DNA of 64,000 nt from an uncultured Carboxylicivirga sp. (GCA_947503525.1 CANNEA010000003.1:1-64000); one strand, 5' to 3'. Shown: positions 19,706-32,557, counted from the stretch's first letter. Program-made: numbers and translations. The notes: generated by a model from the sequence alone, not told the origin.

Positions 19706-20841
19706 TGAGTAGCTATTTAAAATATTTAGGAAGCGTTATTTTCGTATGTGTGTATATGTTACAAGGATGTAAACAACCTTTAAATACCTTCACGCCAGGT
19801 GAATTATGGCCTGATAATAATGGGGTTCATATCAATGCCCATGGAGGCGGTATGTTAGTTCATGACGAGGTTTATTACTGGTTTGGTGAGCACAAGATAG
19901 AAGGCAAAGCCGGTAACAAAGCACATGTGGGTGTGCATTGTTATTCATCCAATGATTTATATAACTGGCAAGATGAAGGCATTGCATTATCTGCAGTTGA
20001 CGATACAACGAGTCTGATTGACAAAGGCTGTATTATCGAGCGTCCCAAGGTAATTTACAACGCCAAAAACAAGCAGTTTGTGATGTGGTTTCACCATGAG
20101 TTAAAAGGAATGGGTTATAAAGCCGCCATGACAGGTGTGGCAGTGAGTGATAAAGTCACTGGTCCGTATACTTACCTGAAAAGTGTTAACCCAAATAAAG
20201 GGTATTGGCCTGCCAATTTTACGGATTCATTAAAGCACATAGCTGTGAATATGGACACAATTAAACAATGGTCTGCTCCTTGGCAAAAAGAAGTGGTTGA
20301 TGGCGCATGGTTGAGGCGTGATATGGAAAAAGGGCAGATGGCTCGTGATATGACATTGTTTGTTGATGATGATGGCACGGCTTATCATATTCATTCCTCA
20401 GAAGAGAACTCTACGCTTCATATTGCTCAACTTTCGGACGATTATATGAGTTTTACAGGCAAATATGTTCGTGTTTTAGAGGGGCAAATGAATGAGGCAC
20501 CCGCTATTTTTAAAAGAGGGGATAAATACTACATGATAAGCTCTGGTTGTTCAGGCTGGAAGCCTAACCCTGCACGTTCTGCTGTTACTGATCATCCTAT
20601 GGGACCTTGGACAGAGTTGGGTAACCCTTGCAGGGGAACAGATGAAGAAATTAATTCGACCTTTAAGTCACAAAGTACCTATGTATTGCCTGTTCAAGGT
20701 GAAAATGACACTTATATTTATATGGGCGACAGGTGGACGCCTGAAAATGCCATTGATGGACGTTATATCTGGCTACCCATTGAGTTTGAAGATGAGAAGC
20801 CGATTATTCGTTGGAATGACGAATGGAGCTTGAGAGAATAA
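19705..20841 (+). CDS. GH43-family glycosidase, galactanase-like, lipoprotein
   Basis: A 378-residue five-bladed beta-propeller glycosidase with a lipoprotein signal (MLQGC, Cys22). The opening NAHGGGMLVHDEVYYWFGEHK is typical of the GH43 branch that includes exo-beta-1,3-galactanases, in which the usual N-terminal catalytic Asp is absent. The likely general acid is Glu264 in NEAPAIFK, and ARDMTLFVDDDGTAYH supplies the middle Asp. The galactanase-type assignment suits a galactan PUL but needs a subfamily tree. It ends the 10339-20841 operon, with a terminator-like hairpin 118 bp downstream. Confidence 0.85.
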   Translation: MSSYLKYLGSVIFVCVYMLQGCKQPLNTFTPGELWPDNNGVHINAHGGGMLVHDEVYYWFGEHKIEGKAGNKAHVGVHCYSSNDLYNWQDEGIALSAVDDTTSLIDKGCIIERPKVIYNAKNKQFVMWFHHELKGMGYKAAMTGVAVSDKVTGPYTYLKSVNPNKGYWPANFTDSLKHIAVNMDTIKQWSAPWQKEVVDGAWLRRDMEKGQMARDMTLFVDDDGTAYHIHSSEENSTLHIAQLSDDYMSFTGKYVRVLEGQMNEAPAIFKRGDKYYMISSGCSGWKPNPARSAVTDHPMGPWTELGNPCRGTDEEINSTFKSQSTYVLPVQGENDTYIYMGDRWTPENAIDGRYIWLPIEFEDEKPIIRWNDEWSLRE

Positions 20842-20959
20842 AAATTTCTTTGGTAAAAGTTCGCTGTAAAGTTCAGAAAGTCATGAGTATATGTTATGGC
20901 AATGATTAATTCATTAGATTTGAGAAGAAAGCTTGATAAAGAAGTTTAAATCATTTGGG

Positions 20960-20984
20960 ACCTTATTATGATAAGGTGTTTTTA
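20960..20984 (+). terminator. Terminator-like hairpin after the GH43 gene
   Basis: A perfect 7-bp stem, accttat (20960-20966) and ataaggt (20971-20977), with a 4-nt loop, is followed by gttttta. The stem is AT-rich, so strength is uncertain. Its position after a long operon and before a gene with an unusual start supports a terminator. Confidence 0.5.
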
Positions 20985-21004
20985 GTAATTTCAGACTAAG
21001 TATA

Positions 21005-21625
21005 TTGAAGAAGCACATCAATGTATATCGGATATGTGATATGCCGCATGGAGAAAACCAAGCAGCGAAATATCAAATAGCAGAGAATAGTTGGAATTTT
21101 GAGAGCGATACAGAAGCTATGTTTAATATAGCTTACGAGGCCCGTAATATATTCCTGAACTTTTATGTTAGAGAGTCCAATGTTAAGGCAAATTATACTG
21201 AGCTTAACCAACCGGTATATGAGGATAGCTGCGTTGAATTTTTTATTTCTTTTGATCGAAAGAATTATTACAATCTCGAATTTAATTACATAGGAAATAT
21301 TTTAGGTGGCTATGGGAATAAAAGAGAAAACAGAACATCTCTTGAAAGCAAATGGCTCAATCCTATAAAGACTGTCCCATCACTGGGTTCAGACAGGCTT
21401 GAAATAATAAATCGGAAGACGTATTGGAAACTTGGAGTTAGGATTCCGCTTAGCGTATTTGTTTTTGATGCCATAGATGATCTTACGGGCTTGAAAGCGT
21501 ATTGCAATTTTTATAAATGCGGAGATAAGCAAGTTTACCCTCACTTTTTATCTTGGTCGCCTATTACCGCTAAAGAGCCTAACTTTCATTTACTTGATTT
21601 TTTTGGCGAAATTGACTTTGTTTAA
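21005..21625 (+). CDS. CBM9-like domain protein without signal peptide
   Basis: A 206-residue protein resembling family 9 carbohydrate-binding (DOMON-like) modules: AMFNIAYEARNIFLNFYVRES, then YEDSCVEFFISFD around residues 77-89, and a C-terminal PHFLSWSPI and FHLLDFFGEIDF. The proposed start is a TTG codon; an in-frame stop lies at 20972 and the first in-frame ATG (21041) would remove the opening strand. There is no signal peptide, so it is cytoplasmic as read. It stands alone between a terminator-like hairpin and the sugar kinase. Such proteins are common in Bacteroidota PULs, but their role is not known. Confidence 0.7.
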   Translation: MKKHINVYRICDMPHGENQAAKYQIAENSWNFESDTEAMFNIAYEARNIFLNFYVRESNVKANYTELNQPVYEDSCVEFFISFDRKNYYNLEFNYIGNILGGYGNKRENRTSLESKWLNPIKTVPSLGSDRLEIINRKTYWKLGVRIPLSVFVFDAIDDLTGLKAYCNFYKCGDKQVYPHFLSWSPITAKEPNFHLLDFFGEIDFV

Positions 21626-21799
21626 TATAAAATCAAATTTCTTACATTCTTGTAGGTGGGTTAATGATATTTAATATTGTTATAACTTTAGTGTTAGTGA
21701 TATGAAGCGGATTCTAAGAATTTTTATGCAATGATTATATCTGTGATTTTTGCTGTAAAGCATCACAAATACTGGAATAACTATTCTAAACTTTAAACA

Positions 21800-22894
21800 A
21801 TGAACACTAAATTATTAGAAATTGCTCAATGCTTTCAATTAAGCGATAAGGTTGCAAAAATTAAAGCTCTTGGTGAAGGTTTTATCAATGATACATATAT
21901 TGTACAAACTCACGGAGATACTTCAGATAATTATATAATGCAACGTAAAAACAAGAATGTTTTTAAGGACATACCTGCAATGATGGACAACATTCAGCGT
22001 GTATGTCAGCATATAAAAGAAAAAGTGATAGTTAGTGGTGGAGATCCTATGCATGAGGTAATGACGCTTATTGAAACCAAGGACCAAAATCTTTATTATA
22101 AAGATTCTGATGGGGAATTTTGGACAGTGTGTATATTTATTTCTGGCAGTGTGAGTTATCAAGCTATTGATAGCCCGGAGTTAGCATTTTCCGGAGGTAA
22201 AGCCATCGGGAAATTCCAATGTATGACGTCTGATTTTAGTGGACATCTGAGCGATATTCTTCCTGGATTCCATAATATTAGATTTCGCTTAAAGCAGTGG
22301 GATGAAGTATTAAGGAGAGATCCTGTTGGTAGAAAAAAGGAATTGACAAATGAGATTAACTGGATAGAAGGCAGAAGGGATGAAATGCTTAAGTTTTGGT
22401 CTTTAGTTGAAGATGGAATTATTCCAACAAGGATAACTCACAATGATACAAAAATCAGCAATATCCTTTTTGATGAAAAAGGGGAGGCCTTGTGTGTTAT
22501 TGATTTAGATACGGTATTAAGCAGTACTGTGTTGAACGACTTTGGTGATGCAGTCCGTTCATATACCAATACAGGCTTGGAAGATGACACAGATTTAAAG
22601 AATGTTTCAATGGATATGACTATTTTTAAAGCATATGCTGAAGGGTATTTATCGGAAGCTAAATCCTTTTTAATTCCTTTGGAATTGGAATATCTGGCTT
22701 TTTCTGCCTTATACATTACTTATGAACAGGTGCTTCGTTTCTTGATGGATTACATTGATGGTGATAACTATTACAAGATTAAATATGAAAGCCATAATTT
22801 GATTCGTTGCAGAGCCCAATATAAGCTGTTGACAAGCATTGAAGAGCAAATGGAGGAAATGAATTCTTATGTAGAATCTATATTTAATCTGTAA
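21800..22894 (+). CDS. Phosphotransferase-family sugar kinase (NahK-like)
   Basis: A 364-residue cytoplasmic kinase of the aminoglycoside phosphotransferase/choline kinase fold. GEGFINDTYIV is the N-terminal nucleotide loop, His214-Asn-Asp216 in ITHNDTKISNILFD is the catalytic loop, and Asp235-Leu-Asp237 in VIDLDTV binds metal. The HNDTK and VIDLDTV wording is that of N-acetylhexosamine 1-kinases (NahK). It could phosphorylate a released amino sugar or galactose at C1. The next gene is a GH109-type enzyme, whose family releases N-acetylgalactosamine, which fits. The exact substrate is inference. Confidence 0.8.
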   Translation: MNTKLLEIAQCFQLSDKVAKIKALGEGFINDTYIVQTHGDTSDNYIMQRKNKNVFKDIPAMMDNIQRVCQHIKEKVIVSGGDPMHEVMTLIETKDQNLYYKDSDGEFWTVCIFISGSVSYQAIDSPELAFSGGKAIGKFQCMTSDFSGHLSDILPGFHNIRFRLKQWDEVLRRDPVGRKKELTNEINWIEGRRDEMLKFWSLVEDGIIPTRITHNDTKISNILFDEKGEALCVIDLDTVLSSTVLNDFGDAVRSYTNTGLEDDTDLKNVSMDMTIFKAYAEGYLSEAKSFLIPLELEYLAFSALYITYEQVLRFLMDYIDGDNYYKIKYESHNLIRCRAQYKLLTSIEEQMEEMNSYVESIFNL

Positions 22895-22927
22895 TAAGCA
22901 ATACTTAAACCTTAAATTAATTGGAGG

Positions 22928-24415
22928 ATGAAATCAAATAGAAGGACCTTTTTAAAAAATATGACATTGGGGACAGGACTTGCGGCGGCTGCACCACTGG
23001 CTTCGTGTGATACAGGTGCGAATAGTAATGAACAAATGGCTTATATAAGAAAAAATGCCGAAGGTGTACCAAAAATGACTTTCAATATGTGTGGTTATGC
23101 AGCGCCTAAGTTGGAAACCGTTCGGATTGGTTTTGTTGGTATAGGTGATAGGGGAATTGGTGCTGTTGATCGTATGGGTTTTATAGAAGGTGTTGAAGTT
23201 ACTGCACTTTGTGATACCCGTCAGGCAGCAATTGATGGGGCACAGGCTTCATTAGTTAAGGCAGGATTACCAAAAGCAAAAGAGTTTAGCGGTAGTGATA
23301 CCGCTTTTAAAGCTTTGTGTGATAGTGGTCTGGTTGATCTTGTTTATATTGCTACACCTTGGGAGTGGCATGTTCCTGTGGCGCTGGCAGCAATGCATGG
23401 AGGAAGCCATACTGCTGTTGAGGTGTCAACAGCTAAAACCATGGATGAATGTTGGGAAATGGTGGAAGTGTCGGAGCAAACGAAAAAACATTGTGTTATT
23501 TTAGAGAATTGTTGTTACGATTTTTTTGAGCTTTTGACATTGAATATGGCTCGACAAGGTGCGTTTGGAGACCTTGTGCATGGCGAAGGTGCATATATTC
23601 ACAATTTGGATTACTGGCATTTTAACAAGCCGCAGGATGATAAACCTCGAGGTGATGGGGCATATGACAAATTATGGCGCTTACATGAGAATACCCGAAA
23701 GGCCAATGTATATCCAACTCATGGCTTAGGTCCAATTTGTCAGGCGATGGACATTAACAGAGGTGATCGTTTAGACTATCTGACGGCTATGATGTCCGAT
23801 GATTTCACCTTGAAACATCGTATTAAAGAACTGGCACCGGAGCGTAAGGATTTGCAACAATTTATTACTAAAGAGATGCGTGGTAATATGGATATGCAAA
23901 TGATTCGTACGCTTAAAGGACGTACTATAATGATTCAGCACGATATCAGCTCGCCACGACCTTATTCAAGAATCCATATGTTGAGCGGCACCAAGTGTTT
24001 TGCTCAAAAGTGGCCCTTGCAACACATTGCCTTTGGTCATGAAAAGGCTGACGAAAATAAAATGAAAGAGTTGCAAGAGAAATATACACCTGAAATTGTT
24101 AAACGAATTGGTGAGATGGCAAAGCAGGTTGGAGGCCACGGAGGGATGGATTTTATGATGGATTGGCGACTAATTGATTGTTTACGTAATGGTTTACCAA
24201 TGGACATGGATGTTTATGATGCTGCGACCTGGAGCTGCATCACTCCTCTAAGCGAATGGTCAATTGCCAATGGCTCAAAACCTATTAATGTGCCGGATTT
24301 TACAAGAGGAGCCTGGAAGACAAATATGCCACTTGAATTAACACTCAAGGGTGGCGGTACAACGGGCGTTCGTAATATCAATAAGACGAATTCTGAATTG
24401 CAGTTATCTGTATAG
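22928..24415 (+). CDS. GH109-type Gfo/Idh/MocA protein with Tat signal
   Basis: A 495-residue NAD-dependent protein. A twin-arginine motif (Arg5-Arg6 in SNRRTFLK) precedes a hydrophobic stretch and PLASC (Cys27), so it is probably exported folded and may be lipidated. The Rossmann loop is GFVGIGDRGIG (about residues 69-78). ATPWEWHVPVA, ENCCYDFFEL and YPTHGLGPICQAMDINRGD (His265) are characteristic of GH109 alpha-N-acetylgalactosaminidases, which cleave through a transient oxidation mechanism using NAD. A GGAGG sequence sits just before the ATG. It lies between a NahK-like kinase and a GH2 enzyme. A non-hydrolytic oxidoreductase role is the alternative. Confidence 0.85.
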   Translation: MKSNRRTFLKNMTLGTGLAAAAPLASCDTGANSNEQMAYIRKNAEGVPKMTFNMCGYAAPKLETVRIGFVGIGDRGIGAVDRMGFIEGVEVTALCDTRQAAIDGAQASLVKAGLPKAKEFSGSDTAFKALCDSGLVDLVYIATPWEWHVPVALAAMHGGSHTAVEVSTAKTMDECWEMVEVSEQTKKHCVILENCCYDFFELLTLNMARQGAFGDLVHGEGAYIHNLDYWHFNKPQDDKPRGDGAYDKLWRLHENTRKANVYPTHGLGPICQAMDINRGDRLDYLTAMMSDDFTLKHRIKELAPERKDLQQFITKEMRGNMDMQMIRTLKGRTIMIQHDISSPRPYSRIHMLSGTKCFAQKWPLQHIAFGHEKADENKMKELQEKYTPEIVKRIGEMAKQVGGHGGMDFMMDWRLIDCLRNGLPMDMDVYDAATWSCITPLSEWSIANGSKPINVPDFTRGAWKTNMPLELTLKGGGTTGVRNINKTNSELQLSV

Positions 24416-24541
24416 AATCATGATATAAGGCTTTGCTTAGAGGCTCTTTTAAATCAGAGTGATAGCTGTTTTGAGTTTGATCTGAAGATGATTGTGTATT
24501 AATAGTGAGTAAATAGCTTTGTGTTTCAATTGATTAAATAA

Positions 24542-27736
<3,195 letters not shown>

Positions 27737-28098
27737 TATGAAATTAGTACACAATAAAAATTAGATAGTTTTATTATAAGAATTAAAAGCTCCAGAATGT
27801 TTCGAAGATATTAAAAGAGACTTAAATCATATCATTAAAAGACAGGTAAAATAAAACTCCGATGCTTAATACGCAGAATGATTGTTTTGTGATATGTATT
27901 GTCTATTATACGTATGATTAATTGTTGCCCTACCACTACTTTTACAAGCATGATTAAAAAACAATAAGTGCTTTGAAATGCATTGTTTTATCATTACTTA
28001 TTATATATAACATGCATAAAAGAGTTTCAACTAAAAAACATAAATATTTCCATACCATTCGATTGAAGCAACAATAGCAAACTCAGATAATATTAATA
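27737..28098. other. AT-rich intergenic region
   Basis: A 362-bp gap between two GH2 genes. No coding frame, tRNA-like fold or strong terminator was found. Its AT richness and length suggest a promoter region for the downstream gene, but no specific element can be supported. Confidence 0.5.
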
Positions 28099-30648
28099 AT
28101 GAAGCAATTTATAATTCTCATACTACTAAGCTTTATTCTTGTTACTTGCGGAACTGTAGAAAAAAGTAGCCGTCTAAAAAAGAACATCAATCGAGACTGG
28201 CAGTTTACCTTTAGTTCCGAAACCGATGATTTCTCTTCGAATGCTTCGGGTAACGCTAGCTGGGAAAGAGTGGGACTACCCCATACTTTTAGCCTGCCTT
28301 ACTTTCGCTCTGAAAGCTTCTACGAAGGTTATGGATGGTATAAAAAGGTACTACATATAGATGAGGAGTGGATAGGCAAAATAATCTGTCTTGAATTCGA
28401 TGGTGTTTTCCAGGTAGCAGAAATATTTTTGAATGGTACACTTGTGGGAGAACATCGTGGTGGTTACACAGGTTTTGAAATTGAAATTACAAATGCTGTA
28501 AAAGCTGGTGACAACCATTTGGCAGTACGTGTCAACAACCTGTGGGATGCTCAATTGGCTCCTCGTGCAGGAGAGCATGTTTTTAGTGGTGGAATTTATC
28601 GGGATGTTTATTTGTCGGTAAGCAATCCTTTGCATGTTACATGGAACGGTACTTTTGTATCAACTCCTATCGTGAGCAAAGAAAAAGCTAAAGTAAATGT
28701 AAAAACAGAGATTAAGAATCAAAGTAAAGTAGATAAAAACTTCACTTTAAAGAGTGTAATTTCTGACTCTGAAGGCAATGAAATAGCTTTGTTAACAAGC
28801 TTAAAAACCATTAAGGCAGGAGAAACAATCATTTGTGATCAAACAAGTGATGAGCTTGCGAATCCTAAATTATGGTCGCCAGACAGCCCAGCTTTGTATA
28901 AGGCTTTAACGTACATTTATGATGGTGAAAACTTACTGGATGATTACGAAACTAGTTTTGGTTTCAGGTGGGTGAAATGGACAGCCGATAAAGGTTTTTT
29001 CTTGAATGGACAGCATTTATATTTAGAAGGCGTTAATGTGCATCAAGACCATGCCGGTTGGGGCGATGCTGTTACCAAAGCTGGTGTTTACCGTGATTTA
29101 AAACTAATGAAAGAGGCCGGTTTTAACTTCATCAGAGGTTCGCATTATCCTCACCATCCTTACTTTACGGAAGTTTGCGACCAGTTGGGGCTGTTATTTA
29201 TACCCGAAAACTGTGTTTGGGGTATTGGTGGTTTTAAAGAAGATGGTTACTGGAATTCTAGTACTTATCCTGTTCATGCGGAAGACATGGAGGCTTATAA
29301 TGAAAGTGCAGCCAATACACTTCAGGAATTGATTCTTATCAATAGAAACAGTCCTTCTGTCATTGCCTGGAGCATGAGCAACGAACCTTTCTTTTCGGCC
29401 ATGTCGGTTGATGCAGAAATGAGACAGCTATTGTCTGATTTGGTTGAGCTTTCTCACATTCTGGACCCAACCCGAATGGCCATGATAGGTGGCGCACAAC
29501 GCAAAGACGTTGATGTACTAGGAGATATTGCCGGTTATAATGGCGATGGTGCAACATTATTCCGAAATCCTGGGATGCCGAATATGGTGAGTGAATATGG
29601 TTCATGTGTCACAGATCGCCCGGGTGATTACACACCATGCTGGAGTCATGTTACTGCTGGTGAAAAGCCTGAGTGGCGGAGTGGACATGCCATTTGGTGT
29701 GGTTTTGATCATGGTAGTATTGCTGGTAATATGGGTGAGATGGGTATTGTTGATTTTGCCCGTATTCCTAAGCGATCGTGGTATTGGTATCGTCATTACT
29801 TCAGAGGCATTGAACCACCGGTTTGGCCAGTAGCAGGAACGCCAAAGAGCTTAAAGCTATTTGCTGATAAAACCACTATTGATGGAACGGATGCAATTGA
29901 CGATGTGCATGTCAATGTGAAGGTGACAGGCGAAAGTGGTCAACATATTTCCAACAGTCCGGATGTGACTTTAACCATCGTTTCAGGGCCCGGTGAATTC
30001 CCAACAGGAAGAAGCATCACCTTTAAAGAAACGACCTATAATGATATTCAAATTTTAGATGGGCATGCCGCCATTGAATTCAGAAGCTACGAAGGTGGTA
30101 AAACGATTATCGAAGCCACTTCAGAAGGTTTGGAACCTGCTCGAATTGAAATAACAACAGTCGGAGAGCCGATGTATCAGGAAGGCGTAACGCCGCTTGT
30201 AAAAGACCGACCATACATTGATTATCGCTTAACCAAGGCCATTGTTGCTGGAGAGCCAGTAAAAGTTTCTGATGCACGCCCTTCACGTAGCAATGCCTTA
30301 GGCCAAAGCTTACCTTCTTTAGCCAATGATGGACATAAATGGACGAAATGGCAACCCGAATTAGAAAATGGAAGTGTTTGGTGGGAACTGGATATGGAGA
30401 ATTTTTACCAGGTAGATCGAGTTGAATTTACCTTTGTTCAAGCAGATGGCCTTAAGCTAATACTTGAAATATCCATTAACCAGAAGGATTGGATTGAGGT
30501 AGCAAATGGAAAATATAAGAATGATGGAAAACCAGAAACAGTATTCGAAATAAGCGACAAAACAGAAGTGCGTTTTTTACGAGTACGTTTTCAAACCAAT
30601 AAACCCTTGGTTGTTGGTGAGATTGAAGTGTTTGGTAATCACCTTTAG
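28099..30648 (+). CDS. GH2 glycosidase with C-terminal discoidin-like domain, lipoprotein
   Basis: An 849-residue GH2 enzyme with a lipoprotein signal (LVTC, Cys17). The N-terminal domain has GLPHTFSLPYF and GYGWYKKVL, the barrel has GVNVHQDHAGWGDA and RGSHYPHHPYF, the acid/base is Glu429 in SMSNEPF and the nucleophile Glu499 in VSEYGSC. Beta-sandwich domains follow. The last ~120 residues (SNALGQSLPSLANDGHK, WWELDM, VRFLRVRF) form an F5/8-type C domain that may bind galactose-rich glycans. It is followed directly by a palindromic repeat unit at 30663. Confidence 0.9.
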   Translation: MKQFIILILLSFILVTCGTVEKSSRLKKNINRDWQFTFSSETDDFSSNASGNASWERVGLPHTFSLPYFRSESFYEGYGWYKKVLHIDEEWIGKIICLEFDGVFQVAEIFLNGTLVGEHRGGYTGFEIEITNAVKAGDNHLAVRVNNLWDAQLAPRAGEHVFSGGIYRDVYLSVSNPLHVTWNGTFVSTPIVSKEKAKVNVKTEIKNQSKVDKNFTLKSVISDSEGNEIALLTSLKTIKAGETIICDQTSDELANPKLWSPDSPALYKALTYIYDGENLLDDYETSFGFRWVKWTADKGFFLNGQHLYLEGVNVHQDHAGWGDAVTKAGVYRDLKLMKEAGFNFIRGSHYPHHPYFTEVCDQLGLLFIPENCVWGIGGFKEDGYWNSSTYPVHAEDMEAYNESAANTLQELILINRNSPSVIAWSMSNEPFFSAMSVDAEMRQLLSDLVELSHILDPTRMAMIGGAQRKDVDVLGDIAGYNGDGATLFRNPGMPNMVSEYGSCVTDRPGDYTPCWSHVTAGEKPEWRSGHAIWCGFDHGSIAGNMGEMGIVDFARIPKRSWYWYRHYFRGIEPPVWPVAGTPKSLKLFADKTTIDGTDAIDDVHVNVKVTGESGQHISNSPDVTLTIVSGPGEFPTGRSITFKETTYNDIQILDGHAAIEFRSYEGGKTIIEATSEGLEPARIEITTVGEPMYQEGVTPLVKDRPYIDYRLTKAIVAGEPVKVSDARPSRSNALGQSLPSLANDGHKWTKWQPELENGSVWWELDMENFYQVDRVEFTFVQADGLKLILEISINQKDWIEVANGKYKNDGKPETVFEISDKTEVRFLRVRFQTNKPLVVGEIEVFGNHL

Positions 30649-30662
30649 ATATTAATTGATAG

Positions 30663-30780
30663 ACCACCCCGCCTTTGGTACCGCTTCTAAAATTCAGGAG
30701 GGGAAGTATTCACATCACTCTCCTCCTATTAAAGGAGAGCATGTTCCGCTTAAACGGAAAGTACTACGAAGTGGGGAGTT
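30663..30780. repeat. Palindromic repeat unit L (upstream of sulfatase)
   Basis: A ~118-bp unit that begins accaccccg and ends tggggagtt. It contains a ctaaaattcaggagggg block (30687-30703), a hairpin ctctcct/aggagag (718-724 with 733-739 of the 30,000s) and a second small stem ttccg/cggaa (30744-30759). The same blocks occur in reverse order and orientation at 32457-32557, so the sulfatase gene is bracketed by an inverted pair. The ctctcctcc-hairpin half also matches the ends of the DUF559 element. Confidence 0.8.
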
Positions 30781-30798
30781 AGTTAAAGAAAGTAGCAA

Positions 30799-32382
30799 AT
30801 GGGAATAAGAAATTTTAATATCATAGTATTATCTGGTCTACTACTATGGTCTTGTAAGACTGTAGAGCCTGAACAACACCCCAATGTGATTCTGATTTAT
30901 GCCGATGATCTTGGACGAGGATTATTGTCGCACGAAGGGCAGGAAATTATTCTAACGCCACACATTGATAAACTGGCAGATGCCGGTATACGTTTCGAAA
31001 ATGTGTATGGGTGCATGTTTTGTGCACCTTCCCGTGCCAGTTTACAAACAGGCTATCACGATTGCCATGGTAATAAATGGGAAATTTCCAGAGCCGGATT
31101 ATATGCTGATATAACGCGAGGTAAATATACCAGAGAGCAAGTTGAGAATGCCTATGACCAACAAGCTTCTACGGTTCCTGATGAAGAGGTTTTTCTGGCC
31201 GAGGTATTTAGAAAAGCGGGTTATGTAACTGCTCAGGTAGGTAAACTCGATTGGGGGTTTGCTACCACCCACAAACAATTGAAACGGCATGGTTGGGATT
31301 ACTACTACGGTTACTACGACCATCAACGTTGTCATGGTTTTTATCCGCCTTTTTTATTCGAGAACGGAGAGATGGTGATGTTTGAGGGAAATACAAGAGC
31401 CGATTGTGGTAAAACGGCTGAATGGGATAAAGATGGTGGTTATGATGATCGATGGAGCAAAGAGCGTAAAAAGACCTATTCTCAAAATCTGTTTTTGGAA
31501 AAGATGATTGATTTTCTTAGGACAAATAAGGATAGCAGTTTCTTTCTGTATCACCCTACGCAACTGCCGCACGGACCATCGGCCATTCCTGAAATTCATC
31601 CGGATTTTAAAAACAACTCGGAGCTGACAGAGATAGAAAAAACTTACGCATCCATGGTAAAGTTACTGGATGATCATGTGGGTATCATTGTTGAAGAATT
31701 AAAAGCATTAGGCTTGTACGAAAACACCATCATCGTCTTCTCAAGTGATAATGGGCATGAGATATACTACCCCTCAGAAGGCAAAATTCATAAGCCCATG
31801 CTTAATATGCAAACCGGTGAGCACTTTGATAATATTGATACAAAATACTACAGCGATTTAGTTGGTGATGTATTTGACGGGAACGATGGCATGGCCGGTA
31901 TGAAACGCGATAACTGGGAAGGTGGCGTGCGTGTTCCACTGATTTATCACTGGCCCGGCAAGTTACAAGGTGGGAAAACGATTCATACCAGAGTGACGAA
32001 CTACGATATGATAAACACCTTTGCTGAGCTGTTAAACATAGACTTACCCGAAGGAAAAGACGGTGTGTCCTACTATCCGGAACTCATAGGAAAAGAAGCG
32101 AGCAAACCGCATGAATTTATTGTTTTTGCATCTTTTCATGGGCCTGCACTGGTGACACAGGATGGATGGAAGCTACGCTATTTCGGCACCAAAGACATTT
32201 ATCAGCTTTACTATTTACCCGATGATTACCGGGAAGAAAGAGATTTGGCTGAAGAACATAGTGAAGTATTGGAAAGATTAAAGAAAGAACTGATCGAAGC
32301 TTGTGACGGAGATATCAAAAACGGTTGGTTTTCCTATCAAACAGGTATTTTAGAAATGCCTGAGATAGCAAGTGATGATTAA
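30799..32382 (+). CDS. S1 family sulfatase with variant GK-x-D motif, lipoprotein
   Basis: A 527-residue sulfatase with a lipoprotein signal (LLWSC, Cys19). YADDLGRG carries the metal-binding pair and Cys75 in CAPSR is the formylglycine site. Lys149 is present, but the usual GKWH reads GKLDWGF, so the His after the Lys is replaced by Asp. VFSSDNGHEIYYP is normal. The region QTGEHFDNIDTKYYSDLVGDVFDGN is an insertion compared with the other sulfatases here. It is distinct from the seven others in the window. Inverted repeat units flank it closely (L ends 18 bp before the start, R begins 75 bp after the stop), which suggests a passenger gene or a hotspot. Function as a sulfatase is likely. Confidence 0.88.
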   Translation: MGIRNFNIIVLSGLLLWSCKTVEPEQHPNVILIYADDLGRGLLSHEGQEIILTPHIDKLADAGIRFENVYGCMFCAPSRASLQTGYHDCHGNKWEISRAGLYADITRGKYTREQVENAYDQQASTVPDEEVFLAEVFRKAGYVTAQVGKLDWGFATTHKQLKRHGWDYYYGYYDHQRCHGFYPPFLFENGEMVMFEGNTRADCGKTAEWDKDGGYDDRWSKERKKTYSQNLFLEKMIDFLRTNKDSSFFLYHPTQLPHGPSAIPEIHPDFKNNSELTEIEKTYASMVKLLDDHVGIIVEELKALGLYENTIIVFSSDNGHEIYYPSEGKIHKPMLNMQTGEHFDNIDTKYYSDLVGDVFDGNDGMAGMKRDNWEGGVRVPLIYHWPGKLQGGKTIHTRVTNYDMINTFAELLNIDLPEGKDGVSYYPELIGKEASKPHEFIVFASFHGPALVTQDGWKLRYFGTKDIYQLYYLPDDYREERDLAEEHSEVLERLKKELIEACDGDIKNGWFSYQTGILEMPEIASDD

Positions 32383-32456
32383 CATTTTACTAAACCGATG
32401 AATCAGGATCTGATGGTATTGTTCAACCCTTATAGGCTTGTTGTTTTAACAATATC

Positions 32457-32557
32457 AACCACCTCCCCTCTACGAGGTACTCCTTTTCTAAAGGAGGAGA
32501 GGGACACAACACCGTCCCCTCCTGAATTTTAGGAGGGGTGTCGATAGACGGGGTGGT
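32457..32557. repeat. Palindromic repeat unit R (downstream of sulfatase)
   Basis: A 101-bp unit opening aaccacctcccctct and closing ggggtggt. It contains a perfect stem cccctcct/aggagggg (32516-32538, 7-nt loop). Its reverse complement aligns with unit L at 30663-30780. The reverse complement of its first half (32457-32503) shares ctctcctcctt, gagtacctcg and agaggggaggtggtt with the left end of the DUF559 element (359-413). Confidence 0.85.
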
